This document shows positions 8,441 through 17,661 of a DNA stretch of 64,000 nucleotides, piece by piece. A program made the position numbers and the translations under genes. The notes under the pieces are model-generated. The model did no database searches. It worked only from the letters and a program-made list of their open reading frames with translations, and had not been told where the DNA came from. The stretch's first letter is position 1, and each line of letters begins with the position of its first letter. Origin of the DNA: Lachnoclostridium sp. (GTDB taxonomy: Bacteria; Bacillota; Clostridia; Lachnospirales; Lachnospiraceae); the NCBI GenBank assembly GCA_023664665.1, contig JAMPEY010000006.1, forward strand, positions 62,001 through 126,000, in the 5' to 3' direction.

Positions 8441-10567
8441 ATGCAGATTCAAAAGAGGGACGGGCGGATTGTTCCGTATGAAGAGGAAAAAATTGTCGCG
8501 GCTATCCGCAAGGCAAACAATGAAGTGGAGGAACAGTACCGCGCCAACGAGGAGCTGATTCGGGAAATCCTGACAGATGTGGAGCAGGAGGACAAGAACC
8601 GCCTGACAGTGGAACATATACAGGATATGATTGAGCAGCATCTGGTGGAGCATAATAAGTATACATTGGCAAAGAAATATATTGTTTATCGTTATCAGAG
8701 GAGCCTTCTGCGTAAATCAAACACCACCGACGAGTCCATTTTAAAACTGATTCGCAATGAAAACAAGGAGCTGGCGGAGGAGAATTCCAACAAAAATACG
8801 CGTCTTGCCTCTACACAGAGGGACTATATTGCGGGAGAGGTATCAAGGGATGTCACCAGAAGACTGCTTCTTCCGGAACATATCGCGATGGCTCATGACA
8901 ATGGAGTGCTGCATTTCCATGATGCGGATTATTTTATCCAGCCCATTTTTAACTGTTGCCTGATCAATATTCAGGATATGTTGGATAACGGTACATCCAT
9001 CAACGGAAAGATGATAGAGTCCCCCAAGAGCTTTCAGGTGGCATGCACGGTCACAACCCAGATTATCGCGGCAGTAGCAAGTAACCAATATGGGGGTCAG
9101 TCCGTGAACATCAAGCATCTCGGCAAATATCTGCGCAAGAGCCGCGAGAAGTTCATGGCGCAGTTAAATGAAGAATTCGGGGATGCCCTTTCGGAGGAAG
9201 ATAAGAAAAAAATTGTGGATTTGCGCGTACATGACGAGCTTCGTTCCGGCGTGCAGACCATTCAGTACCAGATTAATACTTTGATGACTACAAATGGGCA
9301 GTCACCTTTTGTCACGCTGTTTCTGCATATTGATGACACGGATGAATATGTGGAGGAAACGGTACAGATTATACAGGAAATCCTGAGTCAGCGCATTCAG
9401 GGCACAAAGAATGAAAAAGGGGTGTATGTGACTCCGGCATTCCCTAAGTTAGTGTATGTACTGGATGAAAATAACTGCTTAAAGGGCGGAAAATATGATT
9501 ATGTGACCAAATTAGCGGCAAGATGTTCCGCCAAGAGAATGTATCCCGATTATATTTCGGCTAGGAAAATGCGGGAAAATTATGAAGGGAATGTATTCTC
9601 CTGTATGGGCTGCCGTTCTTTCCTCTCGCCATGGAAGGATGAGGAAGGCAATTATAAATGGGAGGGGAGGTTTAATCAGGGCGTTGTGAGTTTAAATCTT
9701 CCGCAGATCGGTATTTTGGCAAAAGGCGATGAAGAAAAGTTCTGGAAGCTTATGGATGAACGCTTAGAGCTTTGCTATGAAGCGTTAATGTGCAGGCATA
9801 AGGCATTGGAAGGCATTGTTTCCGATGTGAGCCCTATTCACTGGCAGTATGGCGCGATTGCCAGATTAAAGAAGGGAGAGACCATTGACAAGTACCTGAA
9901 CAATGGCTATTCCACAATATCTTTGGGGTATATCGGTCTGTATGAAACCACTTACCTGATGAAAGGGGTCAGCCATACGGATCCGAAGGGTAAAGAATTT
10001 GCGCTGCGCGTTATGGACCGCATGAAGGATGCTGCGGCGGAGTGGAAAGCGAAGACGGGGATTGGATTCAGTCTCTACGGAACTCCCGCAGAGTCTTTGT
10101 GTTATCGCTTTGCGCGCATTGACAGAGAAAAGTACGGCGATATTGAGAATGTGACGGACAAGGGTTATTATACCAATTCCTATCACATAGATGTGCGTGA
10201 GCCGATTGACGCTTTTTCTAAGTTCATTTTTGAGAGCGAATTTCAAAATAAGTCCTTGGGAGGCGCAATTTCCTATGTGGAAGTCCCTAATCTGATCAAT
10301 AATCCGGATGCCATTGAGGAGGTCATCAAGTTTATCTATGACAATATCCAATATGGCGAGTTTAACACCAAGTCCGATTATTGCCATGTCTGCGAATATG
10401 ACGGGGAAATCATGATTAATGAGGATAATGAGTGGGAATGTCCACAGTGCCACAACAAGGATCATTCCAAAATGAATGTTACCAGAAGAACTTGTGGGTA
10501 TTTGGGTGAAAATTTCTGGAATTCCGGGAAAACCAAAGAAATTAAGGCGAGGGTATTACATCTATGA
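8441..10567 (+). CDS. nrdD: Anaerobic ribonucleoside-triphosphate reductase (class III)
   Basis: Glycyl-radical enzyme making dNTPs from NTPs without oxygen. ATG 8441 sits six bases after GGAGG (8431-8435); the upstream in-frame ATG 8429 would place that site inside the gene. 708 residues. The N-terminal about 95 residues are an ATP-cone allosteric domain (KRDGRIVPYEEEKIVAAIRKA). The C-terminus has the zinc site CHVC...CPQC and the glycyl-radical loop RRTCGYLGENFWN. It overlaps nrdG by four bases (ATGA), so translation is coupled. Confidence 0.97.
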   Translation: MQIQKRDGRIVPYEEEKIVAAIRKANNEVEEQYRANEELIREILTDVEQEDKNRLTVEHIQDMIEQHLVEHNKYTLAKKYIVYRYQRSLLRKSNTTDESILKLIRNENKELAEENSNKNTRLASTQRDYIAGEVSRDVTRRLLLPEHIAMAHDNGVLHFHDADYFIQPIFNCCLINIQDMLDNGTSINGKMIESPKSFQVACTVTTQIIAAVASNQYGGQSVNIKHLGKYLRKSREKFMAQLNEEFGDALSEEDKKKIVDLRVHDELRSGVQTIQYQINTLMTTNGQSPFVTLFLHIDDTDEYVEETVQIIQEILSQRIQGTKNEKGVYVTPAFPKLVYVLDENNCLKGGKYDYVTKLAARCSAKRMYPDYISARKMRENYEGNVFSCMGCRSFLSPWKDEEGNYKWEGRFNQGVVSLNLPQIGILAKGDEEKFWKLMDERLELCYEALMCRHKALEGIVSDVSPIHWQYGAIARLKKGETIDKYLNNGYSTISLGYIGLYETTYLMKGVSHTDPKGKEFALRVMDRMKDAAAEWKAKTGIGFSLYGTPAESLCYRFARIDREKYGDIENVTDKGYYTNSYHIDVREPIDAFSKFIFESEFQNKSLGGAISYVEVPNLINNPDAIEEVIKFIYDNIQYGEFNTKSDYCHVCEYDGEIMINEDNEWECPQCHNKDHSKMNVTRRTCGYLGENFWNSGKTKEIKARVLHL

Positions 10568-11088
10568 ACTATGCTGCCATTAAAAAGACAGATACGGCGA
10601 ACGGACCGGGTGTCAGGGTATCCTTGTTTGTCAGCGGCTGCACGCATCATTGCAAAGGCTGTTTTAACAGGGAAACATGGGATTTTAACTATGGAATGCC
10701 CTATACCCAAGAGACGGAGAAAGAATTGTTAGGCGCTTTGCGTCCGGCGTATATCCGGGGTATCAGTCTTTTGGGCGGAGAGCCTATGGAGGCTGCAAAC
10801 CGTAAGGAGCTGCTGGAACTTTTGAAAAAAGTAAAAGTTCTTTACCCCGAAAAGGATGTGTGGTGCTATACGGGGTATGATTTTGAGAAGGATTTGCTGG
10901 TATGGATGGAGGAGGGCGGAACCGATGTGGAAGAACTGCTTTCTCTGATAGATGTGCTGGTGGACGGGGAATTTGTGGAAGAAAAAAAGAATCTTAGGCT
11001 TGCTTTCCGGGGCTCGGAAAACCAGAGGATCTTAGATGTGCCTATATCCTTGAAGAATAGGCGTGCAATCTTAAAAAACGAGGCATAA
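10564..11088 (+). CDS. nrdG: Anaerobic ribonucleotide reductase activase (radical SAM)
   Basis: Generates the glycyl radical on NrdD using S-adenosylmethionine and a [4Fe-4S] cluster. 174 residues, normal size. The cluster motif is CTHHCKGC (CxxxCxxC) near residue 30, and the GGEPM motif (ISLLGGEPME) follows. The start codon overlaps the nrdD stop as ATGA. Confidence 0.96.
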   Translation: MNYAAIKKTDTANGPGVRVSLFVSGCTHHCKGCFNRETWDFNYGMPYTQETEKELLGALRPAYIRGISLLGGEPMEAANRKELLELLKKVKVLYPEKDVWCYTGYDFEKDLLVWMEEGGTDVEELLSLIDVLVDGEFVEEKKNLRLAFRGSENQRILDVPISLKNRRAILKNEA

Positions 11089-11110
11089 ATGCAAAAAAAG
11101 ATATAATTTT

Positions 11111-11143
11111 GAAATAAAATCGGTGCAAAAACCGGTTTATTTC
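11111..11143. terminator. Hairpin between nrdG and the convergent sigma factor gene
   Basis: GAAATAAA-CGGT pairs with ACCG-TTTATTTC around a GCAAAA loop. The AT flanks make it a candidate bidirectional terminator for the convergent genes, although neither side has a clean long T-run. Confidence 0.5.
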
Positions 11144-11167
11144 ATCTTGGAATCATAATAAAATATT

Positions 11168-11698
11168 CTAAAAAGAAGAATTCTGCAAATATTTCTTTAT
11201 CTTCTTGCGGAGCCTTGTCAAAAGGACGCACATATAATTATAGGAAATGCCTTCAAGTTTTGCGAGTTCCTGTATGGAACAGCCTCTGATAAAGTAGCGG
11301 ATGAACCGCCGATATTCATCGGCGTTCAGGGATTGATAAAGCGTAAGTTCCAATTCTGTCATAGAATATGCGGAATGAGAGTGGGAGAAATCCTGATACG
11401 ATTTCCCGGTGAGAGTTGTTTCATCAAGGAAAAGGGGTTCTTGTTCCAAACGGCGGAAAAATTCTCTGATTTTGTTCCGTGCGGTCAGATACAGCCAGCC
11501 GATTGGGTTGGGATGAAGTTTAATCTGCTCGAATTTCTCACATGCCAGAGTGAAAATGTCGGAGGCAATATCTTTTGCAACATTTTCATCCTTTATGTAA
11601 GAATAAACATAAAGGTATATTTGCGAGTAATGCTGGTCATACAGTTTAGCCAGAAGATTTTCGTCTTCGGCTGTCATCTTTTGTACTTTTATGTTCAT
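11168..11698 (-). CDS. Sigma-70 family ECF-type sigma factor
   Basis: 176 residues. Region 2 covers residues about 15-60 (LYDQHYSQIYLYVYSYI ... AKDIASDIF), and region 4 covers about 125-172 with a helix-turn-helix (SIQELAKLEGISYNYM ... RLRKKIKKYL). Region 3 is absent, which marks it as extracytoplasmic-function type. The start ATG follows AGGAT. No anti-sigma factor lies next to it: its downstream neighbour is convergent nrdG, and upstream is the divergent FliD-like gene. Its regulon and signal are unknown from the sequence. Confidence 0.85.
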   Translation of the reverse strand: MNIKVQKMTAEDENLLAKLYDQHYSQIYLYVYSYIKDENVAKDIASDIFTLACEKFEQIKLHPNPIGWLYLTARNKIREFFRRLEQEPLFLDETTLTGKSYQDFSHSHSAYSMTELELTLYQSLNADEYRRFIRYFIRGCSIQELAKLEGISYNYMCVLLTRLRKKIKKYLQNSSF

Positions 11699-11863
11699 AG
11701 TTTTTTATCCTGTTTTGACAATATCCGGAAAACGGCAAATGAATGTGCTCACGAGTATAACATTTTCTGCAGGATGAAATAAGAAGAATACAGAAATCGT
11801 GTAAAATCGGGATAATTTCGCTATCAAACTAAAAAGGTTGATGAAAAAGGTTTCCCGAAAGAC

Positions 11864-11890
11864 TAAAGTATAAGAAATTTCTGCCGATAT
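11864..11890 (+). promoter_or_regulatory. Sigma-D (sigma-28, motility) promoter in the 331-base divergent gap
   Basis: TAAA (11864-11867), exactly 15 bases, then GCCGATAT (11883-11890), one base off the consensus TAAA-N15-GCCGATAA. The transcript leader of about 130 bases before the gene at 12030 carries small hairpins GGGCA/TGCCC (near 11948-11962) and GCCAT/ATGGC (near 11973-11987). The rest of the 11699-12029 gap shows nothing else I recognise. Confidence 0.8.
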
Positions 11891-12029
11891 ACAGGATAAG
11901 AACCGCTTTACAAAAAATGGCAAATGTGCTATATTGAAAGTGGTTGAGGGGCACGGATGCCCGAGCGGAAAGAGCCATGGATTATGGCAAACCATTTTAT
12001 ACAGGTACATGTTACAAGGAGGTAATCGT

Positions 12030-13229
12030 ATGAGTATCAATGTCAATGCAACAAACAACTATTCCTTTTTATTTTCGGGATTGAGCGGCTCATCAGGCAC
12101 AAACTTGAACTTTTTGAGCGATTATGCCAGCATTAAGAACGGCAGCTATGGGAAGCTGATGAAGTCTTATTACGGTGCGGCGAAAACTTCCGCTACCGCA
12201 TCATCCGGCACGAAAAGCAGCTCCAAGAATATTCTTGACAAAATCTGGGAAGAGAAGAGGAATCCCAAGGTTTCCAAGGATACTCAGGAGTCAAATGAAA
12301 ATCTGACAACGGGGCTTTCTACTTTGCAGACTACAGTTGCGGCTCTGCGGGATGACAAGACATATACGGACACGGCGAACGGAAAGAGTGCGATAGACAA
12401 GACTGTTACTGCCATGAAAGCATATGTAGAGGATTACAATAATGTTGTGACTGCGGCTAAGGGTTCCACATTAGCTAACAAAACGGCATATGTGGCAAAT
12501 ATGATGAGCAGCACGGCAGCAAATGCCGATAAGCTTTCGGAAGTTGGAGTTACGGTGAATTCGGACGGAACGCTTGAGTTGGATGAATCCAAACTGAAAG
12601 CAGCGGGAAGCGCTAAGGTGCAGGAACTGTTTTCCGCAGATAATATCATGAGCTACGGTTCTTCTATTGCGTCGCGCATCCAGTTTGCAGGCGCTTCATC
12701 CGGAACCAAGTCCACGGGAAGTACGGAGGCTGAAAAGGCGACAGGTTCCGGCGCAGCAGGACTCAAGGCGGACAGCAAGACGCTTGCGTCCGATGAATTA
12801 TATGCAAGGGTAAAGGATAAGGATGGCAATGAAACCGATAAATATGATGTTGACAAGATTTTTGCAACGGCAAAGAGCTTTGTGAACAATTATAACGGTA
12901 TGTTCGACGCAGCCGAATCCAGTTCCAATTCCGGTGTAGTGGCAAATCTGGCTTATATTCAGGAAAAGACGGCACGCAATGAAGATGCACTGAAGCAGTT
13001 TGGAATCACTGTGGACACAAAGGGCAGAATGAAGATTGACGAGGATACCTTTAAGAACTCGGATATGTCCAAGGTGCAGGATTTCTTCAAGGACTATGGT
13101 TCTTCTATCAGCACAAATGCGTCTCTTGTAGATTATTATATGACTACGCAGGCAAATGCCGCTAACGGTTATACCTCTGCAGGAACCTACAATGTACAGG
13201 GAAGCGCCCGTTATGCAGGAACGGTATAA
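12030..13229 (+). CDS. FliD-like protein with two FliD C-terminal-type repeats
   Basis: 399 residues from ATG 12030, placed by AAGGAGGT; an open frame further upstream lacks such a site and runs through the leader. After an N-terminal region (SDYASIKNGSYGKLMKSYYG) and a Ser/Thr/Ala linker, two related segments follow. Both have a YNN/YNG helix start, a GVTV/GITV turn with dG-x-hydrophobic-x-ID/LDE and a KVQELF/KVQDFF end, as in the flagellar cap FliD C-terminal domain. No signal peptide or membrane segment is seen, as expected for flagellar axial proteins. The sigma-D promoter supports a motility link. It lacks the full FliD N-terminal domain, so it is probably a paralogue, not the cap protein itself. 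Confidence 0.65.
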   Translation: MSINVNATNNYSFLFSGLSGSSGTNLNFLSDYASIKNGSYGKLMKSYYGAAKTSATASSGTKSSSKNILDKIWEEKRNPKVSKDTQESNENLTTGLSTLQTTVAALRDDKTYTDTANGKSAIDKTVTAMKAYVEDYNNVVTAAKGSTLANKTAYVANMMSSTAANADKLSEVGVTVNSDGTLELDESKLKAAGSAKVQELFSADNIMSYGSSIASRIQFAGASSGTKSTGSTEAEKATGSGAAGLKADSKTLASDELYARVKDKDGNETDKYDVDKIFATAKSFVNNYNGMFDAAESSSNSGVVANLAYIQEKTARNEDALKQFGITVDTKGRMKIDEDTFKNSDMSKVQDFFKDYGSSISTNASLVDYYMTTQANAANGYTSAGTYNVQGSARYAGTV

Positions 13230-13269
13230 GCTGTTTTGGTAAGAACGGTAAGATGAGAACATAAAGGAT

Positions 13270-13318
13270 GCGGATCGGACGGAGTTTTATCCAAAGATCC
13301 GCTTCTTTTTCTTTTTTC
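13270..13318 (+). terminator. Rho-independent terminator after the FliD-like gene
   Basis: GCGGATC (13270-13276) pairs with GATCCGC (13296-13302), followed by a T-rich run TTCTTTTTCTTTTTTC. Confidence 0.85.
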
Positions 13319-13338
13319 AACAGATTTGCTAAAAGGTA

Positions 13339-13367
13339 TTGACATTTTTATAAAAACAAGATACAAT
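13339..13367 (+). promoter_or_regulatory. Sigma-A promoter of the tRNA-Leu gene
   Basis: TTGACA (13339-13344), a 17-base spacer and TACAAT (13362-13367), only 11 bases before the mature tRNA 5' end. Confidence 0.88.
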
Positions 13368-13378
13368 ATGGTTTGTTT

Positions 13379-13462
13379 GCAGGAATGGCGGAATTGGCAG
13401 ACGCGCACGGTTCAGGTCCGTGTGGTAGCAATACCATGAGAGTTCAAGTCTCTTTTCCTGCA
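13379..13462 (+). tRNA. tRNA-Leu (CAG anticodon)
   Basis: The acceptor stem is GCAGGAA with TTCCTGC, followed by discriminator A at 13462. The anticodon arm CACGG-TTCAGGT-CCGTG presents CAG, reading CUG leucine codons. A variable arm (GGTAGCAATACC) and a T arm with TTCAAGT are present, as expected for a class II tRNA. The CCA end is not encoded. Confidence 0.95.
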
Positions 13463-13505
13463 CTTCAAAATCGTATCAGCAGCGAAAAGGTGGTTACGGT
13501 GTAAA

Positions 13506-13534
13506 TACCTAGTGCAGACAGCGCTAGGTATTCT
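13506..13534 (+). terminator. Hairpin after tRNA-Leu
   Basis: AATACCTAG pairs with CTAGGTATT, with an inner GC/GC pair, followed by CTTTGC. Likely ends the tRNA transcript, although the T-run is short. Confidence 0.55.
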
Positions 13535-13661
13535 TTGCATATGAATGTATTTTATCCATATGAGTCATAAAAACTTCCCTAATAAAATTTTTGTCAAAAA
13601 TAAAAAGGAATTGGACAGGAAGCACAGAATACATATAATAGAGAAGTCAGGGGGTAACATT

Positions 13662-14666
13662 ATGACAATCAGAGAAAGTTTAGAGCGGTGGGAACAGGAT
13701 TATCTGAGTCCCTATGCTGCTTTGAGCATGCATTCAAAAGGAAGACTAAAAGAAGAAAAGCAGTGTGACATCAGACCGGTATTCCAGAGGGACAGGGACC
13801 GCATTATCCACTGCAAATCGTTCAGAAGGCTGAAGGACAAGACGCAGGTGTTTTTGTCGCCGGAGGGGGATCATTACCGCACCAGACTGACACACACCCT
13901 TGAAGTATCGCAGAATGCCCGTACCATTGCAAAGGCGTTAAAGTTAAATGAAGAGCTGGTGGAGGCGATTGCCTTGGGGCACGATTTGGGGCATACGCCC
14001 TTTGGACATGCCGGGGAGCGGGCGCTTAACAGAATATGTCCCTTGGGTTTTGAACATAATGTACAGAGTGTCCGCACGGTGGACAGGCTGGAGAAGGGCG
14101 GGCACGGACTGAATCTGACATACGAAGTGCGGGACGGTATTTTAAATCACCAGACCACGGGAAATCCGGCAACCCTCGAGGGCAAGGTAGTACGCCTGTC
14201 GGACAAGATAGCTTATATTCATCATGATATGGATGATGCTGTCAGGGCGGGCATTTTAAAGGAGAGCGATGTACCCGGAGAGATTCGGGAAGTGCTTGGC
14301 TCCACACCGGGGGACAGGCTGGATTGTTTTATTCATGATATTGTTACCCACAGTATGGAACAGGATGATATTATTATGTCCGATACCGTGGCGGAGGCTA
14401 TGAAAAAGCTTCGGGCGTTTATGTTTGAGAGGGTTTATCAGAATCCGAAAGCAAAGGGCGAGGAAGGTAAGGCGGAAGAGTTGATGGAGACGCTGTATGA
14501 CCATTTTCTGCATCACATAGATGCCATGCCGAAGGAATTTTTAAATCTGATAGCGGAGGGAGACCCGAAAGAGAGGGTTGTCTGCGACTATGTAGGAGCC
14601 ATGACGGATCATTTTGCCGTAAATGTATACGAAGATATCTACATACCGAAATCATGGCATATTTGA
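13662..14666 (+). CDS. dGTPase-like HD-domain triphosphohydrolase
   Basis: Deoxynucleoside triphosphate triphosphohydrolase family (Dgt-like). ATG 13662 follows CAGGGGGT and gives 334 residues; longer in-frame starts to 13545 lack a ribosome site. HD metal ligands are visible: RLTHTLEVSQ (His), the HDLGHTPFGHAGE block (His-Asp) and SDKIAYIHHDMDD (Asp). The length matches the shorter type II dGTPase-like proteins. It stands just before dnaG, a neighbourhood that suits control of dNTP pools at replication, though the true substrate is not known. Confidence 0.9.
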   Translation: MTIRESLERWEQDYLSPYAALSMHSKGRLKEEKQCDIRPVFQRDRDRIIHCKSFRRLKDKTQVFLSPEGDHYRTRLTHTLEVSQNARTIAKALKLNEELVEAIALGHDLGHTPFGHAGERALNRICPLGFEHNVQSVRTVDRLEKGGHGLNLTYEVRDGILNHQTTGNPATLEGKVVRLSDKIAYIHHDMDDAVRAGILKESDVPGEIREVLGSTPGDRLDCFIHDIVTHSMEQDDIIMSDTVAEAMKKLRAFMFERVYQNPKAKGEEGKAEELMETLYDHFLHHIDAMPKEFLNLIAEGDPKERVVCDYVGAMTDHFAVNVYEDIYIPKSWHI

Positions 14667-14719
14667 AGAATTATCGGTGCAGTATCGCAGGCAGCGCCTG
14701 AGATATGCGGGGGTTTAAA

Positions 14720-16498
14720 ATGTATTATTCGGAAGAGATTATAGAAGAAGTCAGAGAAAAGAACGATATTGTAGGTGTGGTATCGGAATATGTCAAGCTG
14801 CAGAAAAAAGGTGACAGGCATTGGGGGCTGTGCCCTTTTCACGGTGAGAAGACACCTTCATTTTCCGTGTCGGAATCAAAGCAGATGTATCATTGCTTCG
14901 GATGCGGTCTGGGGGGAAATGTGTTTACCTTTCTTATGAATTATGAAAATTATTCCTTTCCGGAGGCGGTAAAGGCGCTGGCCGAAAGAGCCGGGGTAAA
15001 GCTGCCCCAAGAGGAGTATTCTTCCGAGATGAGACAGAGGGCAAATAAGAGGGCGCGGCTTTTGGAAATCAATAAGGAAGCGGCAAAATACTTTTATTAT
15101 CAGCTCAGAGCCCCCCATGGGGAAACCGGGCTGGCATATTTGAGAAAAAGGGAACTTTCCGATGAAACCATACATAGGTTCGGATTGGGATATGCAGGCA
15201 AAAAGGGAGCGTTATTGGTAGAATATTTAAGAAAACAGGGATTTGAAGATGAGCTGATGAAAGAGGCGGGGCTTGCGGTACAATCGGAAAAGTACGGACT
15301 GAACAGTCAGTTTTTTAACCGGGTGATGTTTCCGATACAGGATATCAACCACCGGGTTATCGGATTCGGCGGCAGGGTTATGGGAGACGGGGAACCCAAA
15401 TATTTAAATTCTCCGGAGACTCCCGTATTTGATAAGCGGAGGAATCTTTACGGCCTCAACTATGCGAGGACCGCAAGAAGCGGAAATATCATTCTCTGCG
15501 AGGGGTATATGGATGTCATAGCCATGCATCAGGCAGGATTTACTCAGGCGGTGGCATCGCTGGGGACTGCTTTTACGGCGGAGCAGGCGGTGCTTCTGCA
15601 CAGATATACGGACAATGTGCTGCTTGCCTATGACAGCGACGGAGCGGGAGTCAAGGCGGCGCTCCGGGGAATCGGTATTCTGAGAGAGGCAGGACTTTCC
15701 GGAAAAGTGATAAATCTTAAGCCTTACAAGGATCCCGATGAATTTATCAAGAATCTGGGAAAAGAGGCGTTTCAGGAGCGCATAGATAAGGCGGAAAACA
15801 GTTTCTTTTTTGAAATACGGATGCTGGAAGAGAAGTATGACCAGACGGACCCGGAGGAAAAGACCAAATTTCACCGGGAGATTGCCAAAAAGCTCTGCGA
15901 ATTTAAAGAAGATGTGGAGCGTGAGAATTACTTACAGGCAGTGGCGGACAAATACCTGATCGGATTTGAGAATCTGAGGAAGCTGGTGGTAAATTATGCA
16001 TCCCAGACAGGTCTGGCAAAGCCCGTGGAGCGGCCCAAAAGCGGTATCCGGCAGAAAAACGCTCCGGAGGAAAACGCGAAGAAATCCCAGAGACTTTTGA
16101 TTACATGGGTTACGGACGAACCGGAAATTTATCCCCGGATTCAAAAATATATTTCCGTGGAAGATTTTACGGAGGAACTGTACAGAGAGGTGGCGGGACG
16201 CCTGTTTGCGGATTTGGAGAAGGGCAGTTACAATCCGGCTGCCATTATCAGCGCCTTTGAGGATGAAGAACAGCAGAAGGAGGCGGCGGCTTTGTTTCAC
16301 ACAAGTCTTCCTCCCATGAACACCCTTCGGGAGAAGGAAAAGGCGCTTCATGATATTCTAATGGCTGTCAAAAAGAACAGTTATGAATATTATGCCGCAA
16401 ATATGGGAACAGATGTAAATGCCCTAAAACAGGTAATCGACGGCAAAAAAGCCTTGGAAGAGCTGGCAAAAACGCATATTTCCCTTGGACAGGGCTAA
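14720..16498 (+). CDS. dnaG: DNA primase
   Basis: Synthesises RNA primers at the replication fork. ATG 14720 follows GCGGGGGTTTAAA and gives 592 residues. The N-terminal zinc-binding domain has Cys38, His41, Cys59 and Cys62 (LCPFH ... YHCFGC). The TOPRIM core follows near residues 255-345 (ILCEGYMDVIAMHQ, AYDSDGAG), and the C-terminal domain (residues about 430-592) would contact DnaB helicase. It precedes sigA, the classic macromolecular synthesis arrangement. Confidence 0.97.
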   Translation: MYYSEEIIEEVREKNDIVGVVSEYVKLQKKGDRHWGLCPFHGEKTPSFSVSESKQMYHCFGCGLGGNVFTFLMNYENYSFPEAVKALAERAGVKLPQEEYSSEMRQRANKRARLLEINKEAAKYFYYQLRAPHGETGLAYLRKRELSDETIHRFGLGYAGKKGALLVEYLRKQGFEDELMKEAGLAVQSEKYGLNSQFFNRVMFPIQDINHRVIGFGGRVMGDGEPKYLNSPETPVFDKRRNLYGLNYARTARSGNIILCEGYMDVIAMHQAGFTQAVASLGTAFTAEQAVLLHRYTDNVLLAYDSDGAGVKAALRGIGILREAGLSGKVINLKPYKDPDEFIKNLGKEAFQERIDKAENSFFFEIRMLEEKYDQTDPEEKTKFHREIAKKLCEFKEDVERENYLQAVADKYLIGFENLRKLVVNYASQTGLAKPVERPKSGIRQKNAPEENAKKSQRLLITWVTDEPEIYPRIQKYISVEDFTEELYREVAGRLFADLEKGSYNPAAIISAFEDEEQQKEAAALFHTSLPPMNTLREKEKALHDILMAVKKNSYEYYAANMGTDVNALKQVIDGKKALEELAKTHISLGQG

Positions 16499-16548
16499 AA
16501 TGAAATTAGGTAATTATAAAATCAAGATAAAGTGAGGAAACCATAACG

Positions 16549-17661
16549 ATGGATGAAAACACACAGGCAAAATTTGACGAGAAAGTAAAAGAATTGCTGG
16601 TCTTTGCCAAAAAGAAAAAGAATGTTCTGGAATATCAGGAAATTTCCGACTTTTTTTCGGATATTCCTTTGGAAGAGGAGCAGTTTGAAAGGATTTTGGA
16701 AATATTAGACCAGAATAATGTAGATATCCTGCGCATTACCGATGAGGATGAGGTGGACGAAGAGGAAATCATTCTGACCGAGGAAGACGAGGTGGATGTA
16801 GAGAATCTGGACTTAACCGTACCGGATGGCATCAGCATTGAAGATCCCGTGCGCATGTATTTGAAGGAAATCGGCAAGGTTCCGCTTTTAAGCGCGGAGG
16901 ATGAGATTGAATTGGCAAAAAAGATGGAGCTTGGAGATCAGGAGGCAAAGAAGCGTCTTGCGGAGGCAAATCTGCGTCTGGTAGTGAGCATTGCCAAGCG
17001 ATATGTGGGCAGGGGTATGCTGTTTCTGGATTTGATTCAGGAGGGAAATCTGGGCTTAATCAAGGCGGTGGAAAAGTTTGACTATAGAAAGGGTTATAAA
17101 TTTTCTACCTATGCCACATGGTGGATCAGGCAGGCGATTACCAGAGCCATTGCGGATCAGGCAAGGACTATCAGGATTCCGGTGCATATGGTGGAAACCA
17201 TCAATAAGCTGATTCGCGTAAGCCGCCAACTGCTTCAGGAGCTTGGCAGGGAACCTTCCCCCGAGGAGATTGCGGAGGAAATGAACATGCCCGTGGAGCG
17301 TGTGCGGGAAATTTTAAAAATCAGTCAGGAACCCGTGTCTTTGGAAACTCCTATCGGTGAGGAAGAAGACAGCCATTTGGGCGACTTTATTCAGGATGAA
17401 AATGTGCCTGTTCCGGCGGACGCTGCGGCGTTCACCCTGTTAAAAGAGCAGTTGGTGGAGGTGCTGGGCACTTTGACTGAAAGAGAACAGAAGGTGTTGC
17501 GCCTGCGCTTTGGACTGGATGACGGGCGCGCCCGCACGCTGGAAGAAGTGGGCAGGGAGTTTAATGTCACCCGTGAGCGCATCCGCCAGATTGAGGCAAA
17601 GGCGTTAAGAAAGCTGCGCCATCCCAGCCGTAGCAGAAAATTAAAGGATTATCTGGAGTAA
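16549..17661 (+). CDS. rpoD: Principal RNA polymerase sigma factor SigA/RpoD
   Basis: Primary sigma factor. 370 residues: region 1.1 with an acidic stretch (residues about 60-85), region 1.2 ([11 protein letters not shown]), region 2 with the [25 protein letters not shown] core and [12 protein letters not shown] for -10 recognition, region 3, and region 4 ending [36 protein letters not shown] precedes ATG 16549. The stop overlaps the trmK start by one base. Promoters read elsewhere in the window (TTGACA/TATAAT) fit this factor. Confidence 0.97.
   Translation: MDENTQAKFDEKVKELLVFAKKKKNVLEYQEISDFFSDIPLEEEQFERILEILDQNNVDILRITDEDEVDEEEIILTEEDEVDVENLDLTVPDGISIEDPVRMYLKEIGKVPLLSAEDEIELAKKMELGDQEAKKRLAEANLRLVVSIAKRYVGRGMLFLDLIQEGNLGLIKAVEKFDYRKGYKFSTYATWWIRQAITRAIADQARTIRIPVHMVETINKLIRVSRQLLQELGREPSPEEIAEEMNMPVERVREILKISQEPVSLETPIGEEEDSHLGDFIQDENVPVPADAAAFTLLKEQLVEVLGTLTEREQKVLRLRFGLDDGRARTLEEVGREFNVTRERIRQIEAKALRKLRHPSRSRKLKDYLE

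Noticed and set aside
11934..12029. N-terminal extension of the FliD-like protein from 11934, and a possible c-di-GMP riboswitch in the leader
   Set aside because: AAGGAGGT fixes the start at 12030. GGCAAACC and GAAAG pieces occur, but not in the order or pairing of the GEMM riboswitch.
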